Origin: Nocardioides piscis
Lineage (GTDB): Bacteria > Actinomycetota > Actinomycetes > Propionibacteriales > Nocardioidaceae
Direction: 5' to 3'
NCBI RefSeq assembly: GCF_011300215.1
Contig: NZ_CP049866.1
Span: 186,001 to 250,000, forward strand
DNA: 64,000 bases
Positions 8,519-18,115 of the stretch are shown in pieces; within the stretch, counting starts at the first letter, position 1; each line of letters begins with the position of its first letter. The notes under the pieces are model-generated. The model made no database searches. It was not told where the DNA came from and saw nothing but the letters and a program-made list of their open reading frames with translations. The translations under genes were made by a program, and so were the position numbers.

Positions 8519-9112
8519 CTAGACCGGCGCCAGGGGCGTGTGCGGCGTGTCGGGAAGCGTCACGACGATGCCCCGGCCCGGCACGACGTCGCCGCCGTGC
8601 TCGACGACCGCCATCACGCCGGCCTTGCGGATGACCGGCGTGCTCGCGGCCGCGGGCGAGGCCGTCGAGGGAGCGGGCTGGTCGGTGGGGGTCCCGTCGG
8701 CGCGGGCCAGCACGACCCTGAGGAGCCCTGCCCTGAACGTGTTGATCTGGGAGCACGGGTTGCGCAGACCGGTCAGTCGGACGACGGGGCCGCCGAGGTC
8801 GAGCAGCGTCCCCGCCGGCAGCCCGAGGATGTCGATCCCAGCCGTGAGGATGTTCTCCCCCAGGTCGCCCGGCCCGAGCTCGTAGCCCATCGTGCGTGCG
8901 TCCTCGAAGACCTCGGAGTGCAGGAGGTGCACCTGCCGCAGGTTGGGCTGGTTGGGGTCACGGCGCACGCGCGAGCGGTGCTGGACCAGCGTGCCGGCGT
9001 GGGCGTCGCCCAGCACCCCGAGACCGGCGACGAGCGTGATCGACTCGACCGGGACCTTGCTGAACCGGTGCGTCTCGTCCCGGCTGACGGCGACGACGTG
9101 GGGTGCGGGCAC
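8519..9112 (-). CDS. MOSC domain protein
   Basis: A 197-residue MOSC-fold protein: VPAPHVVAVSRDETHRFSK at the N-terminus, LGDAHAGTLVQHRS, then QVHLLHSEVFEDAR, GPGDLGENILTAGIDI and RLTGLRNPCSQINTF. The Cys in LRNPC is the usual sulfur-carrier Cys of MOSC domains, which bind molybdenum cofactor or move sulfur. The GTG at 9112 is the first start that keeps the family N-terminus. It is divergent from the ABC1 kinase across about 63 bp and precedes DUF309 in a two-gene operon. Confidence 0.87.
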   Translation of the reverse strand: MPAPHVVAVSRDETHRFSKVPVESITLVAGLGVLGDAHAGTLVQHRSRVRRDPNQPNLRQVHLLHSEVFEDARTMGYELGPGDLGENILTAGIDILGLPAGTLLDLGGPVVRLTGLRNPCSQINTFRAGLLRVVLARADGTPTDQPAPSTASPAAASTPVIRKAGVMAVVEHGGDVVPGRGIVVTLPDTPHTPLAPV

Positions 9113-9175
9113 CCGGCCATCCTGCCGCACGGCGCGGATACACCACGGTGCCCACCCATCGGCGACACTGGCAGC

Positions 9176-10510
9176 ATGACCGAGCTCCCCCGCAAGGCCA
9201 TCTCCCGCAGCGCCCGTCTGGCCGCGCTGCCCCTGGGGTATGCCGGGCGCACGGCCCTGGGCTTCGGCAAGCGCCTCGGCGGCGCGCCGGCCGAGGCGGT
9301 CCTGACCGAGGTCCAGCAGCGGACGGCCGAACAGCTCTTCCGCACCCTGGGCGAGCTCAAGGGCGGGGCGATGAAGTTCGGTCAGGCGCTGAGCGTGCTC
9401 GAGGCGGCGCTGCCCGAGGAGCTCGTGGCGCCATACCGCGAGAACCTCAACAAGCTGCAGGACGATGCGCCACCCATGCCCACGCAGACGGTGCGCGAGC
9501 AGCTGGCGATCGAGCTCGGACCCGACTGGCAGGAACAGCTCGTCTGGCTCGACGGCGGGCCCACCGCCGCAGCCAGCATCGGCCAGGTCCACAAGGGCCG
9601 GTGGCACGACGGGCGCGACGTGGCGGTCAAGGTGCAATATCCCGGGGCCGGCGAGGCCCTCATGAGCGACCTGCGCCAGCTCGCCCGCGTGGCGCGCGGC
9701 GTGGCCCCGGTGTTCCCCGGCATCGACATCAAGCCGCTGGTGGCCGAGCTCCAGGCCCGCGCCGCCGAGGAGCTCGACTACTCCCTCGAGGCCCAGGCCC
9801 AGCGAGCCTTCGCCAAGGCCTTCCGTGACGACCCGGACTTCGTCATCCCCGACGTGGTGGCCCACGGCGGCACGGTGCTGATCACCGAGTGGCTCGAGTC
9901 GCCACACTCCCTGGCCCACGCCATCCGCGTCGGGACCCAGGAGGAGCGCGACCACTACGGCGAGCTGCTCACGCGCTTCCTGTTCACCGGCCCCGCCCGC
10001 ACCGGCATGTTGCACGCCGACCCCCACCCGGGGAACTTCAGGCTGATCCCGGACCCCGACGGCGGGCCCGGTCGACTCGGCATCCTCGACTTCGGGGCCG
10101 TCGCCCGGCTGCCCGAACAGCACCTCCCGGAGGCGATGGGACGGCTGATCCGCATCGCCCGCGACGCCGACGTCGACGAGCTGGTCGCCGGTCTGCGCGC
10201 GGAGGGCTTCATCAAGCCCCAGATGAAGGTGGACCCGGTGCTGGTGCTCGACTACCTCGGCCCGTTCATCGAGCCGGCGAGCGTCGAGCGCTTCCAGTTC
10301 ACCCGCGAGTGGATGCGCACCCAGTTCGAGCGCGTCAACAACCCCCGCGACCCTGCCTTCACCGTGGCGACCAAGCTCAATCTCCCCGCCGGCTATCTCC
10401 TGATCCACCGCACCTGGCTCGGCGGCCTCGGCCTGCTCAGCCAGCTGGAGGCAGAAGCCCCGTTCCGCCGGCTCATGGAGGAGCACCTCCCGGGCTTCGC
10501 TGACGCCTGA
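9176..10510 (+). CDS. ABC1/AarF (UbiB-like) atypical kinase
   Basis: A 444-residue ABC1-family protein-kinase-like ATPase. In order it has the KxGQ motif (MKFGQALS, about residue 65), the Ala-rich nucleotide loop (AAASIGQVH, about 135), the invariant Lys (VAVKVQYPG), the catalytic HADPHPGNF (about 280) and the metal-binding LDFGAV (about 305). The family supports quinone or lipid metabolism in many organisms; the role in menaquinone-using actinomycetes is not established. No transmembrane tail is evident. A weak GACACT element lies 6 nt upstream of the ATG, so the mRNA may be leaderless. Confidence 0.9.
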   Translation: MTELPRKAISRSARLAALPLGYAGRTALGFGKRLGGAPAEAVLTEVQQRTAEQLFRTLGELKGGAMKFGQALSVLEAALPEELVAPYRENLNKLQDDAPPMPTQTVREQLAIELGPDWQEQLVWLDGGPTAAASIGQVHKGRWHDGRDVAVKVQYPGAGEALMSDLRQLARVARGVAPVFPGIDIKPLVAELQARAAEELDYSLEAQAQRAFAKAFRDDPDFVIPDVVAHGGTVLITEWLESPHSLAHAIRVGTQEERDHYGELLTRFLFTGPARTGMLHADPHPGNFRLIPDPDGGPGRLGILDFGAVARLPEQHLPEAMGRLIRIARDADVDELVAGLRAEGFIKPQMKVDPVLVLDYLGPFIEPASVERFQFTREWMRTQFERVNNPRDPAFTVATKLNLPAGYLLIHRTWLGGLGLLSQLEAEAPFRRLMEEHLPGFADA

Positions 10511-10566
10511 GGCTCGCGCACCGCGGTCCTGACCCTCACGGGCCCGGACGTGGCACCATCCCGGGC

Positions 10567-10965
10567 ATGGACTCAGCCGCCGCCCTTGCCCGCTGGCACG
10601 ACGTCGTCTCGCGCCGCGATGCGGGCGGACTGCCCGCCCTGCTGGCCGAGGACGCAGTCTTCCGCAGCCCGGCCGTGCACACGCCCCAGGAGGGCCGGGA
10701 GACCGTCGTGGGCTATCTCACCGCCGCCTTCGTCGTCCTCGGACCCCGCCTCACCTATGAGCGGGAGTGGCTGGGTCCGGACTCGGCCGTGCTGCAGTTC
10801 CGCACCAGCGTCGGCGGACTCGACGTGAGCGGCGTCGACATGATCACGTGGGACGCCGACGGGCAGATCGTCGACTTCACGGTGATGATCCGCCCCCTGA
10901 AGGCGCTCAACACCGTCGTCGAGCACATGGGTGCCGAGCTGATGCGGATGCTCGCCGAAGGCTGA
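10567..10965 (+). CDS. SnoaL/NTF2-like protein
   Basis: A 132-residue single domain with the NTF2-like pattern: an N-terminal helix (ALARWHDVVSRRDAGGLPALLAED), AVFRSP, then a helix and three strands ending in IVDFTVMIRPLKAL. The NTF2 fold supplies a hydrophobic pocket; substrates vary and none can be inferred. It follows the ABC1 kinase by 56 bp and ends 3 bp from the convergent VWA gene. Confidence 0.82.
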   Translation: MDSAAALARWHDVVSRRDAGGLPALLAEDAVFRSPAVHTPQEGRETVVGYLTAAFVVLGPRLTYEREWLGPDSAVLQFRTSVGGLDVSGVDMITWDADGQIVDFTVMIRPLKALNTVVEHMGAELMRMLAEG

Positions 10966-10968
10966 GGC

Positions 10969-13002
10969 TCAGCCCACCCAGAACCCGCGGCCGCCCGCCC
11001 AGCCGCCGAAGTGGTCGCGGTACGTCGACGCCGACCGGTCACCGAGATAGGACCCGACGACAGCAGCTCCCAGGTCGTCGAGCTCGGGCGAGACCATCCG
11101 TCCGTCGACCCGGCGCGCCATCGACTCGATGAACCGCGCCAGCCCCGGATCGTCCCCGAGCCGGAAGAACGTCGTCTGCGCACCGAGTCGACGCGAACTG
11201 TCCAGCTCGCGCACCGTGTTGGCGATCGTCAGCGGATGGGGCGGGTAGGAGAACCACACCTGTCCGTCCGGCTCGAGGTGGCTGGTGGGCTCGCCGTCGG
11301 TGACGATGAGCAGCACGGGCTGGGCGTTGGGGTGCTTGCGGAAGTGGCGGTTGGCCAGCAGCAGCCCGTGGTGGAGGTTGGTGCCCTTGTCCCAGCGCGC
11401 GTCGAGACCGGTGAGCTGCTCGATCTCCATCACCCGCGCCTGGCGGCCGAAGGCGATCAGCTGGAGGTGGTCGCCCCGGAAGCGCGACCGGACCAGCTGG
11501 TGCAGCGCCAGGGCTGTGCGCTTCATCGGCACCCAACGGCCGTCCATCGCCATCGAGAAGGAGGTGTCGACGAGCAGGGCGACCGCCGCCTGCGTGCGTT
11601 CCTCGGTCTCCTGCACCTCGACGTCGTCGACGCGAATGCGCACGCCGGGGTTTCGTGACGGTCGCTGCGCGACCTCCTCGACCGCCGGCGACCCCGCCGT
11701 CCGCAACACCGCGTTGGTGATCGTCCGTGTGACGTCCCAGGGCTCGGTGGCGCCGTACTCCCACGCCTTCGTCGCCCCGGACAGCTCGCCCGCCGCGCCG
11801 GCACTGCGGTTCTCGCGTTGGCCCTGGCGTCCCGACATCCGGGTGGCGACGTCGCGCAGGAGCGCCTTGCCGAGCTCGCGCATGGCCTTGGGTGAAAGCC
11901 GCAGCTCCCCGTCGGAGCCACGCTTGAGATAGCCCGAGTCACGCAGGGCCTTCTCGAGCTCGGAGAGGGTCCGGGCGTCGACGGCGGCCTGGTCGCCGAG
12001 CTGCCGGGCGAGGGCGTCGAGGTCCAGGTCGTCCATGCGGGCGCCGCCATAGGACTGCGAGAGCTGCTCGCCCAGGGAGTCGAGCTCGGCGAGGTCCTGG
12101 AAGACCCCGGTGCCGTCCCCGAGCCCCAGCCCCTCGTCACCGCCGAAGCCCTCGGACCCACCCCAGTCGAGGTCGGGCCGCAAAGCCATGAGGTTGGCGT
12201 CCATTCGAGCCAGCTGCGCCATCAGCTGTGGCGAGCCGAAGGCCTGCTGCGAGAGCTCCATCAGCTCGGCCCGCTGCTCGGGCGTCATCGAGTTGAGCAT
12301 CCGCTGGGCCGCGGCCGAGCGCTCCGCCAGGGCGTCCATCAGCTCGTCGATGTTCGAGGGGTTCTCCGGGAAGAAGTCACCGTGCTCGGACATGAAGTCG
12401 GCGAAGTCCTGGTCGGTGTCCTCGCCCCGAGCGTGCTTCTCCAGCAGGTCGTTGAGGTCGCCGAGCATCTTGTTGATGGCCTCGCGGTCCTCCTCGGTCG
12501 CGCCTGCCATCGCCTCCTTCATGCCGGCGAAGCGTTGGTCGAGCAGCTCGCGGCCGAGCAGGTCCTTGATCTCCTCATAGGCCTCGCGCGCCTCGGTCGA
12601 GGTCCAGTCATAGGCGGCCAGCTCGCTGACTGCCGCCGCCGTGGAGTCGGGCAGGCTGTCGAGCTGGAGCTCACGCAACGCCCGGTCGGTGTCATCGAGC
12701 ACGACGTCGCGCGCCAGCTGTCCGCGCTCGGCCAGCACCGCCTTGTCGAGCAGCTCTCGCACCTGCTGCATCGTGCCGTCGAGGTTGTGCCGCTGGAGCA
12801 GCTCGCGCCGCTTGGCCGCGACCTGCCGGGCCAGGTCGTCGAGCCCCTGGTGTTCCTGCCCACCGCGGCGCAGGAACTCACGCATCGCGCGCTCGGGGCT
12901 GTAGCCGGCCATCACGTCCTGGCCGATCGCGTCCAGCGCCTCGGCGAGGTCGACGGGCGGGGCCAACGGGTCGCCGCCGTCGTACTTGCGGTAGCGGCTC
13001 AC
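10969..13002 (-). CDS. VWA-domain protein (partner of AAA+ ATPase)
   Basis: A 677-residue cytosolic protein. The first 440 residues are mainly helical and acidic. A C-terminal von Willebrand A domain (about 465-660) carries the MIDAS motif DTSFSMA and the downstream TDGEPT motif. The gene starts 12 nt downstream of an AAA+ gene, the arrangement of MoxR- or chelatase-type pairs in which the ATPase and the MIDAS protein work as one machine. The client is unknown. The GTG start at 13002 opens with MSRYRKYDGGDPLAPP. Confidence 0.88.
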   Translation of the reverse strand: MSRYRKYDGGDPLAPPVDLAEALDAIGQDVMAGYSPERAMREFLRRGGQEHQGLDDLARQVAAKRRELLQRHNLDGTMQQVRELLDKAVLAERGQLARDVVLDDTDRALRELQLDSLPDSTAAAVSELAAYDWTSTEAREAYEEIKDLLGRELLDQRFAGMKEAMAGATEEDREAINKMLGDLNDLLEKHARGEDTDQDFADFMSEHGDFFPENPSNIDELMDALAERSAAAQRMLNSMTPEQRAELMELSQQAFGSPQLMAQLARMDANLMALRPDLDWGGSEGFGGDEGLGLGDGTGVFQDLAELDSLGEQLSQSYGGARMDDLDLDALARQLGDQAAVDARTLSELEKALRDSGYLKRGSDGELRLSPKAMRELGKALLRDVATRMSGRQGQRENRSAGAAGELSGATKAWEYGATEPWDVTRTITNAVLRTAGSPAVEEVAQRPSRNPGVRIRVDDVEVQETEERTQAAVALLVDTSFSMAMDGRWVPMKRTALALHQLVRSRFRGDHLQLIAFGRQARVMEIEQLTGLDARWDKGTNLHHGLLLANRHFRKHPNAQPVLLIVTDGEPTSHLEPDGQVWFSYPPHPLTIANTVRELDSSRRLGAQTTFFRLGDDPGLARFIESMARRVDGRMVSPELDDLGAAVVGSYLGDRSASTYRDHFGGWAGGRGFWVG

Positions 13003-13014
13003 GGGTGGTCGACC

Positions 13015-14415
13015 TCAGCCATAGACCGTCTCCCGGCCGTCGGACTCCTTGCCGACCCTGCGGGCGAGATAGAGCCCCTCGAGCGCCAGCTCGATGGCGC
13101 AGGCGCGCTCCCCGTCGTTCTGTGCGCCGATCCGTTCGCCGATGTCGTCATAGACCTCGGACTCTCCGAGCACCGGCAGGCCGGACAGGAAGTCGCGAGC
13201 GGTGGTCTGCGCGCCGGTCGAGATGGTCGCCCCGTCCTCGATGGCCTCCACCAGGAGCGCGAGGTCGAGGCCGCGGAAGTGCTCGCGGACGGCCTCCGCG
13301 GTCGCCGTACGGAGCAGGTGGGTGAGGACCTCGCCCTCACGTCCCTCCTCGCCGGTCTCGAACTCGATCTTGCCGCCGAGCACCTCGACGGCCGTCTCGA
13401 GGTCGACGACGCGCGCGACCGCGACGTCCTCGCCGTTGACGGTCGCGCGGTGCAGCGCAGCGGCGGCGATCGTCTCGGCCCCGGCGATCGCGAACCGGGC
13501 GCTCACCCCGGAGCGCTGGTCGACGGCGCTGGAGCCGCGCAGGTTGCGGGTGAAGCGGGCCAGGATCTCGACCAGCACGTCGGGCACCTCGGCGACCAGG
13601 TGCGCCTCCTGCCGGATCACGGCGATCTCGTCGTCGATCTCGGTCGGGTAGTGGGTGCGGATCTCGGCGCCGAAGCGGTCCTTGAGCGGGGTGATGATGC
13701 GCCCGCGGTTGGTGTAGTCCTCGGGGTTGGCAGACGCCACGACGAGCACGTCGAGGGGCAGCCGCAGGACGTAGCCGCGGATCTGGATGTCGCGCTCCTC
13801 CATCACGTTGAGCATCGCCACCTGGATGCGCTCCGCGAGGTCGGGCAGCTCGTTGATCGACACGATCCCGCGGTGGGCGCGCGGGATCAGCCCGAAGTGG
13901 ATCGTCTCCGGGTCGCCCAGCGAACGACCTTCGGCGACCTTCATCGGGTCGACGTCACCGATCAGGTCGGCCACGCTCGTGTCGGGGGTCGCCAGCTTCT
14001 CGGCATAGCGCTCGTCGCGGTGACGCCAGCTGATCGGCAGGTCGTCACCCTGGGTGGCGACGGCGCGCTTGGCGCCGTGGGTGATCGGGTCGAAGGGGTG
14101 CTCACCGAGCTCGGAGCCGGCGATCACCGGCGACCACTCGTCCAGCAGGCCCACCAACGAGCGCAGCAGCCTGGTCTTGCCCTGGCCGCGCTCGCCCAGC
14201 AGCACCACGTCGTGGCCGGCGATCAGGGCCCGCTCGAGCTGCGGGATGACGGTGTCGCTGAAGCCGTGGAGACCGGGCCAGGGGTCCTCCCCTGCCCGGA
14301 GCCGAGCGAGGAGGTTGGCGCGGATCTCGTCGCGGAGGGGCTTGAGCTCGTGTCCGGAGGCACGCAGCTCGCCGAGGGTGGCCATGGTCGGTGAGCCGGA
14401 GGTCTGGTTGGTCAC
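13015..14415 (-). CDS. AAA+ ATPase, magnesium-chelatase-like
   Basis: A 466-residue AAA+ protein of the ChlI/MoxR type. Walker A is LLGERGQGKTRLLR (about 70-83), followed by a chelatase-like insertion (ATPDTSVADLIGDVDPMKVAEG), Walker B-like HRGIVSINELPDL and sensor-1 ASANPEDY. RGRIITPLKDRFGAEIRTHYP gives the arginine-finger region. It sits directly upstream of the VWA gene, and the two should form a chaperone- or chelatase-like complex; no tetrapyrrole genes are nearby. The start is uncertain: GTG 14415 gives a 10-residue leader before MATLGELRASG, and ATG 14385 is the alternative. Neither has a clear ribosome site. Confidence 0.87.
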   Translation of the reverse strand: MTNQTSGSPTMATLGELRASGHELKPLRDEIRANLLARLRAGEDPWPGLHGFSDTVIPQLERALIAGHDVVLLGERGQGKTRLLRSLVGLLDEWSPVIAGSELGEHPFDPITHGAKRAVATQGDDLPISWRHRDERYAEKLATPDTSVADLIGDVDPMKVAEGRSLGDPETIHFGLIPRAHRGIVSINELPDLAERIQVAMLNVMEERDIQIRGYVLRLPLDVLVVASANPEDYTNRGRIITPLKDRFGAEIRTHYPTEIDDEIAVIRQEAHLVAEVPDVLVEILARFTRNLRGSSAVDQRSGVSARFAIAGAETIAAAALHRATVNGEDVAVARVVDLETAVEVLGGKIEFETGEEGREGEVLTHLLRTATAEAVREHFRGLDLALLVEAIEDGATISTGAQTTARDFLSGLPVLGESEVYDDIGERIGAQNDGERACAIELALEGLYLARRVGKESDGRETVYG

Positions 14416-14433
14416 GACGCCCACGCTAGACCC

Positions 14434-14447
14434 GGGGCCAAAGGCCG
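14434..14447 (+). promoter_or_regulatory. DevR-box-like site 1
   Basis: GGGGCCAAAGGCCG resembles the DevR/DosR box pattern GGGACY-NNN-GGCCC, with mismatches at two positions. It lies 101-114 bp upstream of the PPOX gene, 39 bp (centre to centre) from site 2. Confidence 0.4.
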
Positions 14448-14472
14448 GTCGGGAGCAATGGACCGTCGACCC

Positions 14473-14486
14473 GGGACCAAGGGCCC
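14473..14486 (+). promoter_or_regulatory. DevR-box-like site 2
   Basis: GGGACCAAGGGCCC fits the core GGGAC-N4-G(T/G)CCC of DevR/DosR boxes. It lies 62-75 bp upstream of the PPOX protein start, in front of the kinase gene of a DevS/DevR pair. Confidence 0.5.
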
Positions 14487-14547
14487 TGCCGGGCAGTCGC
14501 GCCGCGGATGACGATGGAGGTCCACCACCACTTGAAGGGCCACGACG

Positions 14548-14985
14548 ATGACTGAGCCGATGGAGCTGAGCAGGAGCGAGTGCGAGACGCTGCTGCGTCG
14601 AGGCGTGGTCGGTCGTGTCGCCATCGCGACCCCCGCCGGTCCCTACATCGTGCCCATCAACTACTCGGTGAGCGTCGGACACGTCGTCGTCTGCACGACG
14701 CCGTACAGCCTGCTGGGCAGTCAGGGCCGCGACCGTCTGGTCGCCTTCGAGGTCGACCACTTCGAGCATCCCCGGATGCGGGGCTGGAGCGTCGTCGTCC
14801 GCGGCCGCACCGAGGCCGTCGAGGACCACGAGGAGCTGCGTGCCCTCATGCGGGTCCTGCCCCGCCCGTGGGCGTCCGGCCACCGGTCCCTCTACCTCCG
14901 CATCCCCCTGGACGAGGTCACCGGTCGCCGCCTCGGCGCGGGGTGGGACCTCGAGGAGAACCTCCCGGTCCATCGCGCATTGTGA
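14548..14985 (+). CDS. Pyridoxamine 5'-phosphate oxidase-family flavoprotein
   Basis: A 145-residue split-barrel protein: CETLLRRGVVGRVAIATPAGPYIVPINYSV, then VVCTTPYSLLGSQGRDRLVAFEVDHFE and GWSVVVRGRTEAVED. This is the PPOX-like/F420-binding fold common in DosR regulons. It probably binds FMN or F420; the reaction is unknown. The DevS-like kinase gene starts 9 nt downstream, so the two are likely cotranscribed from the promoter bearing the DevR-like boxes. Confidence 0.85.
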   Translation: MTEPMELSRSECETLLRRGVVGRVAIATPAGPYIVPINYSVSVGHVVVCTTPYSLLGSQGRDRLVAFEVDHFEHPRMRGWSVVVRGRTEAVEDHEELRALMRVLPRPWASGHRSLYLRIPLDEVTGRRLGAGWDLEENLPVHRAL

Positions 14986-16602
<1,617 letters not shown>

Positions 16603-16657
16603 CCGGGTCCCCCCGGCCGTGGGCCGCCACCCCCGCGACCTGTCGGACAGACACGAG

Positions 16658-16685
16658 AGACCCGCCCGGTGGACCGGGCGGGTCT
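16658..16685. terminator. Bidirectional terminator hairpin
   Basis: A perfect 13-bp inverted repeat (16658-16670 with 16673-16685) around a 2-nt centre, between the convergent kinase and DoxX genes. Confidence 0.8.
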
Positions 16686-16708
16686 TGGTGGATGGGTGAC
16701 CGGTCAGG

Positions 16709-17296
16709 TCACTTCAGGATGGGGAACTTCTCCACGAGGGAGGTTCGTTGCCATACCCTGCCGAGGCCCCAGGTGGTGCCGGCTGCGCCGAGGGCGAGGA
16801 CGACCATCACGATGACACCGATGAGGTGGTCGTCGACGACGGGGTTGTTCTCCAGGGGGAGGACTGCGGCGTACATGAATGCATACATCAGAGCGCCGGC
16901 CGCGGTGCCGATCTTCATGCCCACCCCGAGGATGAGCGTCAGGCCGATGCCGAGGAGACCGAGCATGAACAGCCAGTCGACGACTGCATATCCGGCCAGG
17001 CCGTTGAAGAAGCCCTTGAACGGGTTGTCGGCCGGGACCCCGAAGGTCAAGAACCCTTCGGTCGGGCTGCCACCGTTGATCCAGGCGGCGTCGCCGAACC
17101 GGTCGAGGTTGCCCTCCTGGTCATAGCCGGTGTGGAACCCCAGGGCGAAGGTCTTGTCGAGGAAGGCCCACAGGAAGGTGACCCCGAAGGCGATGCGCAG
17201 GACGGCAAGAGCCTTGTCGAACGCGGTGCTGGGCTCGGACGTCACAGTCGTGACGCCCTCACTGCTGATGGTGTGGTGACGCTGGATGACGGCCAT
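16709..17296 (-). CDS. DoxX-family membrane protein
   Basis: A 195-residue membrane protein with about four transmembrane segments: a hydrophobic stretch near ALAVLRIAFGVTFLWAFLDKTFALG, two in YAVVDWLFMLGLLGIGLTLILGVGM and GTAAGALMYAFMYAAVLP, and a last in LIGVIVMVVLALGAAG. The pattern matches DoxX/DoxD-type quinone-linked proteins. AAGAAGGG lies just before the ATG at 17296. It sits between the DevS-like and DevR-like genes with GGGAC-type sites in its promoter, so induction under hypoxia is a fair inference. Confidence 0.85.
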   Translation of the reverse strand: MAVIQRHHTISSEGVTTVTSEPSTAFDKALAVLRIAFGVTFLWAFLDKTFALGFHTGYDQEGNLDRFGDAAWINGGSPTEGFLTFGVPADNPFKGFFNGLAGYAVVDWLFMLGLLGIGLTLILGVGMKIGTAAGALMYAFMYAAVLPLENNPVVDDHLIGVIVMVVLALGAAGTTWGLGRVWQRTSLVEKFPILK

Positions 17297-17374
17297 GACG
17301 AACCCTTCTTTGCGAGTAGTGGTGCTTGTTTTCCTTTGCACCACAACTCTCGCCTGCCGCCCCCTGCCCAGGCA

Positions 17375-17388
17375 GGGGACGAGGTCCC
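17375..17388 (-). promoter_or_regulatory. GGGAC inverted repeat, possible DevR half-sites
   Basis: On the minus strand GGGACCTCGTCCCC contains GGGAC and GTCCC arms separated by 3 nt, one short of the 4-nt DevR spacing. It lies about 80 bp upstream of the DoxX start. Confidence 0.3.
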
Positions 17389-17396
17389 TGCGCGAA

Positions 17397-17410
17397 CCGC
17401 CGATGGTCCC
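17397..17410 (-). promoter_or_regulatory. DevR-box-like site upstream of DoxX
   Basis: On the minus strand GGGACCATCGGCGG matches the left arm and most of the DevR-box pattern. It touches the stop codon of the DevR-like gene, about 100 bp upstream of DoxX. Confidence 0.35.
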
Positions 17411-18048
17411 TAGTTGCCGGGACCAAGCAGCTTGGAGGCGAGCACGGCGGCCTGCGTACGGCGCTCGACCCCAAGCTTGGCGAGGATGCTCGAGACGTAG
17501 TTCTTGACCGTCTTCTCGGCCAGGAACATCTGCTCGCCGATCTGACGGTTGGTCAGCCCCTCGGCGATGTAGGCCAACAGCTTCAGCTCCTGCTCGGTGA
17601 GCTCTGCCAGCTCCGGTGCGGTCGCCGGGCCGTTGCGCACCCGTTCGAGCACCTTCGCGGTCAGGGTGGGGTCGATGAGCGAGTTGCCGGCCGCCACCTG
17701 GCGGATCGCCGTGACGAGGTCGCTGCTGCGGATCTCCTTGAGGACATAGCCGGACGCGCCGGCCATGATCGCGGCGAACAGCGCCTCGTCGTCGTCGTAG
17801 GAGGTCAGGATCAGCGCCCGGATCTCCGGGTCGACCGATCGCACGGCGCGACACACCTCGATCCCGGACCCGTCGGGCAGGCGCCCGTCCAGCACGGCGA
17901 CGTGTGGCTTGAGAGCGGGAATGCGGGCGATCGCCTCCACCGCCGACGCGGAGTCGCCCACCACCTCGATGTCGTCCTGCCGTTCGAGCAGGAAGCGCAG
18001 GCCCTCGCGGACCACGTCGTGGTCGTCGAGCAGGAAGACACGGATCAT
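17410..18048 (-). CDS. devR: DevR/DosR-like response regulator
   Basis: A 212-residue NarL-family regulator very close in plan to mycobacterial DevR. The receiver has the DDHD acid pair, phospho-acceptor Asp54 (VAVLDGRLPDG), Thr82 (LILTSYDDDE) and Lys104 (GYVLKEI), all at the same numbers as in DevR. The LuxR-type HTH (about 148-205) reads LTEQELKLLAYIAEGLTNRQI, then MFLAEKTVKNYVSSILAKLGVERRTQAA. It should be phosphorylated by the kinase at 14995-16602 and bind GGGAC-type sites, of which several lie nearby. The ATG at 18048 gives the DevR-like N-terminus; a GTG 9 nt upstream is possible. Confidence 0.9.
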   Translation of the reverse strand: MIRVFLLDDHDVVREGLRFLLERQDDIEVVGDSASAVEAIARIPALKPHVAVLDGRLPDGSGIEVCRAVRSVDPEIRALILTSYDDDEALFAAIMAGASGYVLKEIRSSDLVTAIRQVAAGNSLIDPTLTAKVLERVRNGPATAPELAELTEQELKLLAYIAEGLTNRQIGEQMFLAEKTVKNYVSSILAKLGVERRTQAAVLASKLLGPGN

Positions 18049-18115
18049 CTCAGTCACAGGTCCATCGAAGCACGTCGGCCGGCCCAACGGGCCGCACGCG
18101 CGGGTCCATCGAGCC

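Noticed and set aside
17297-17854. Upstream extension of the DoxX frame.
   Set aside because: It is out of frame within the DevR-like gene; DoxX has a good ribosome site at the ATG 17296.
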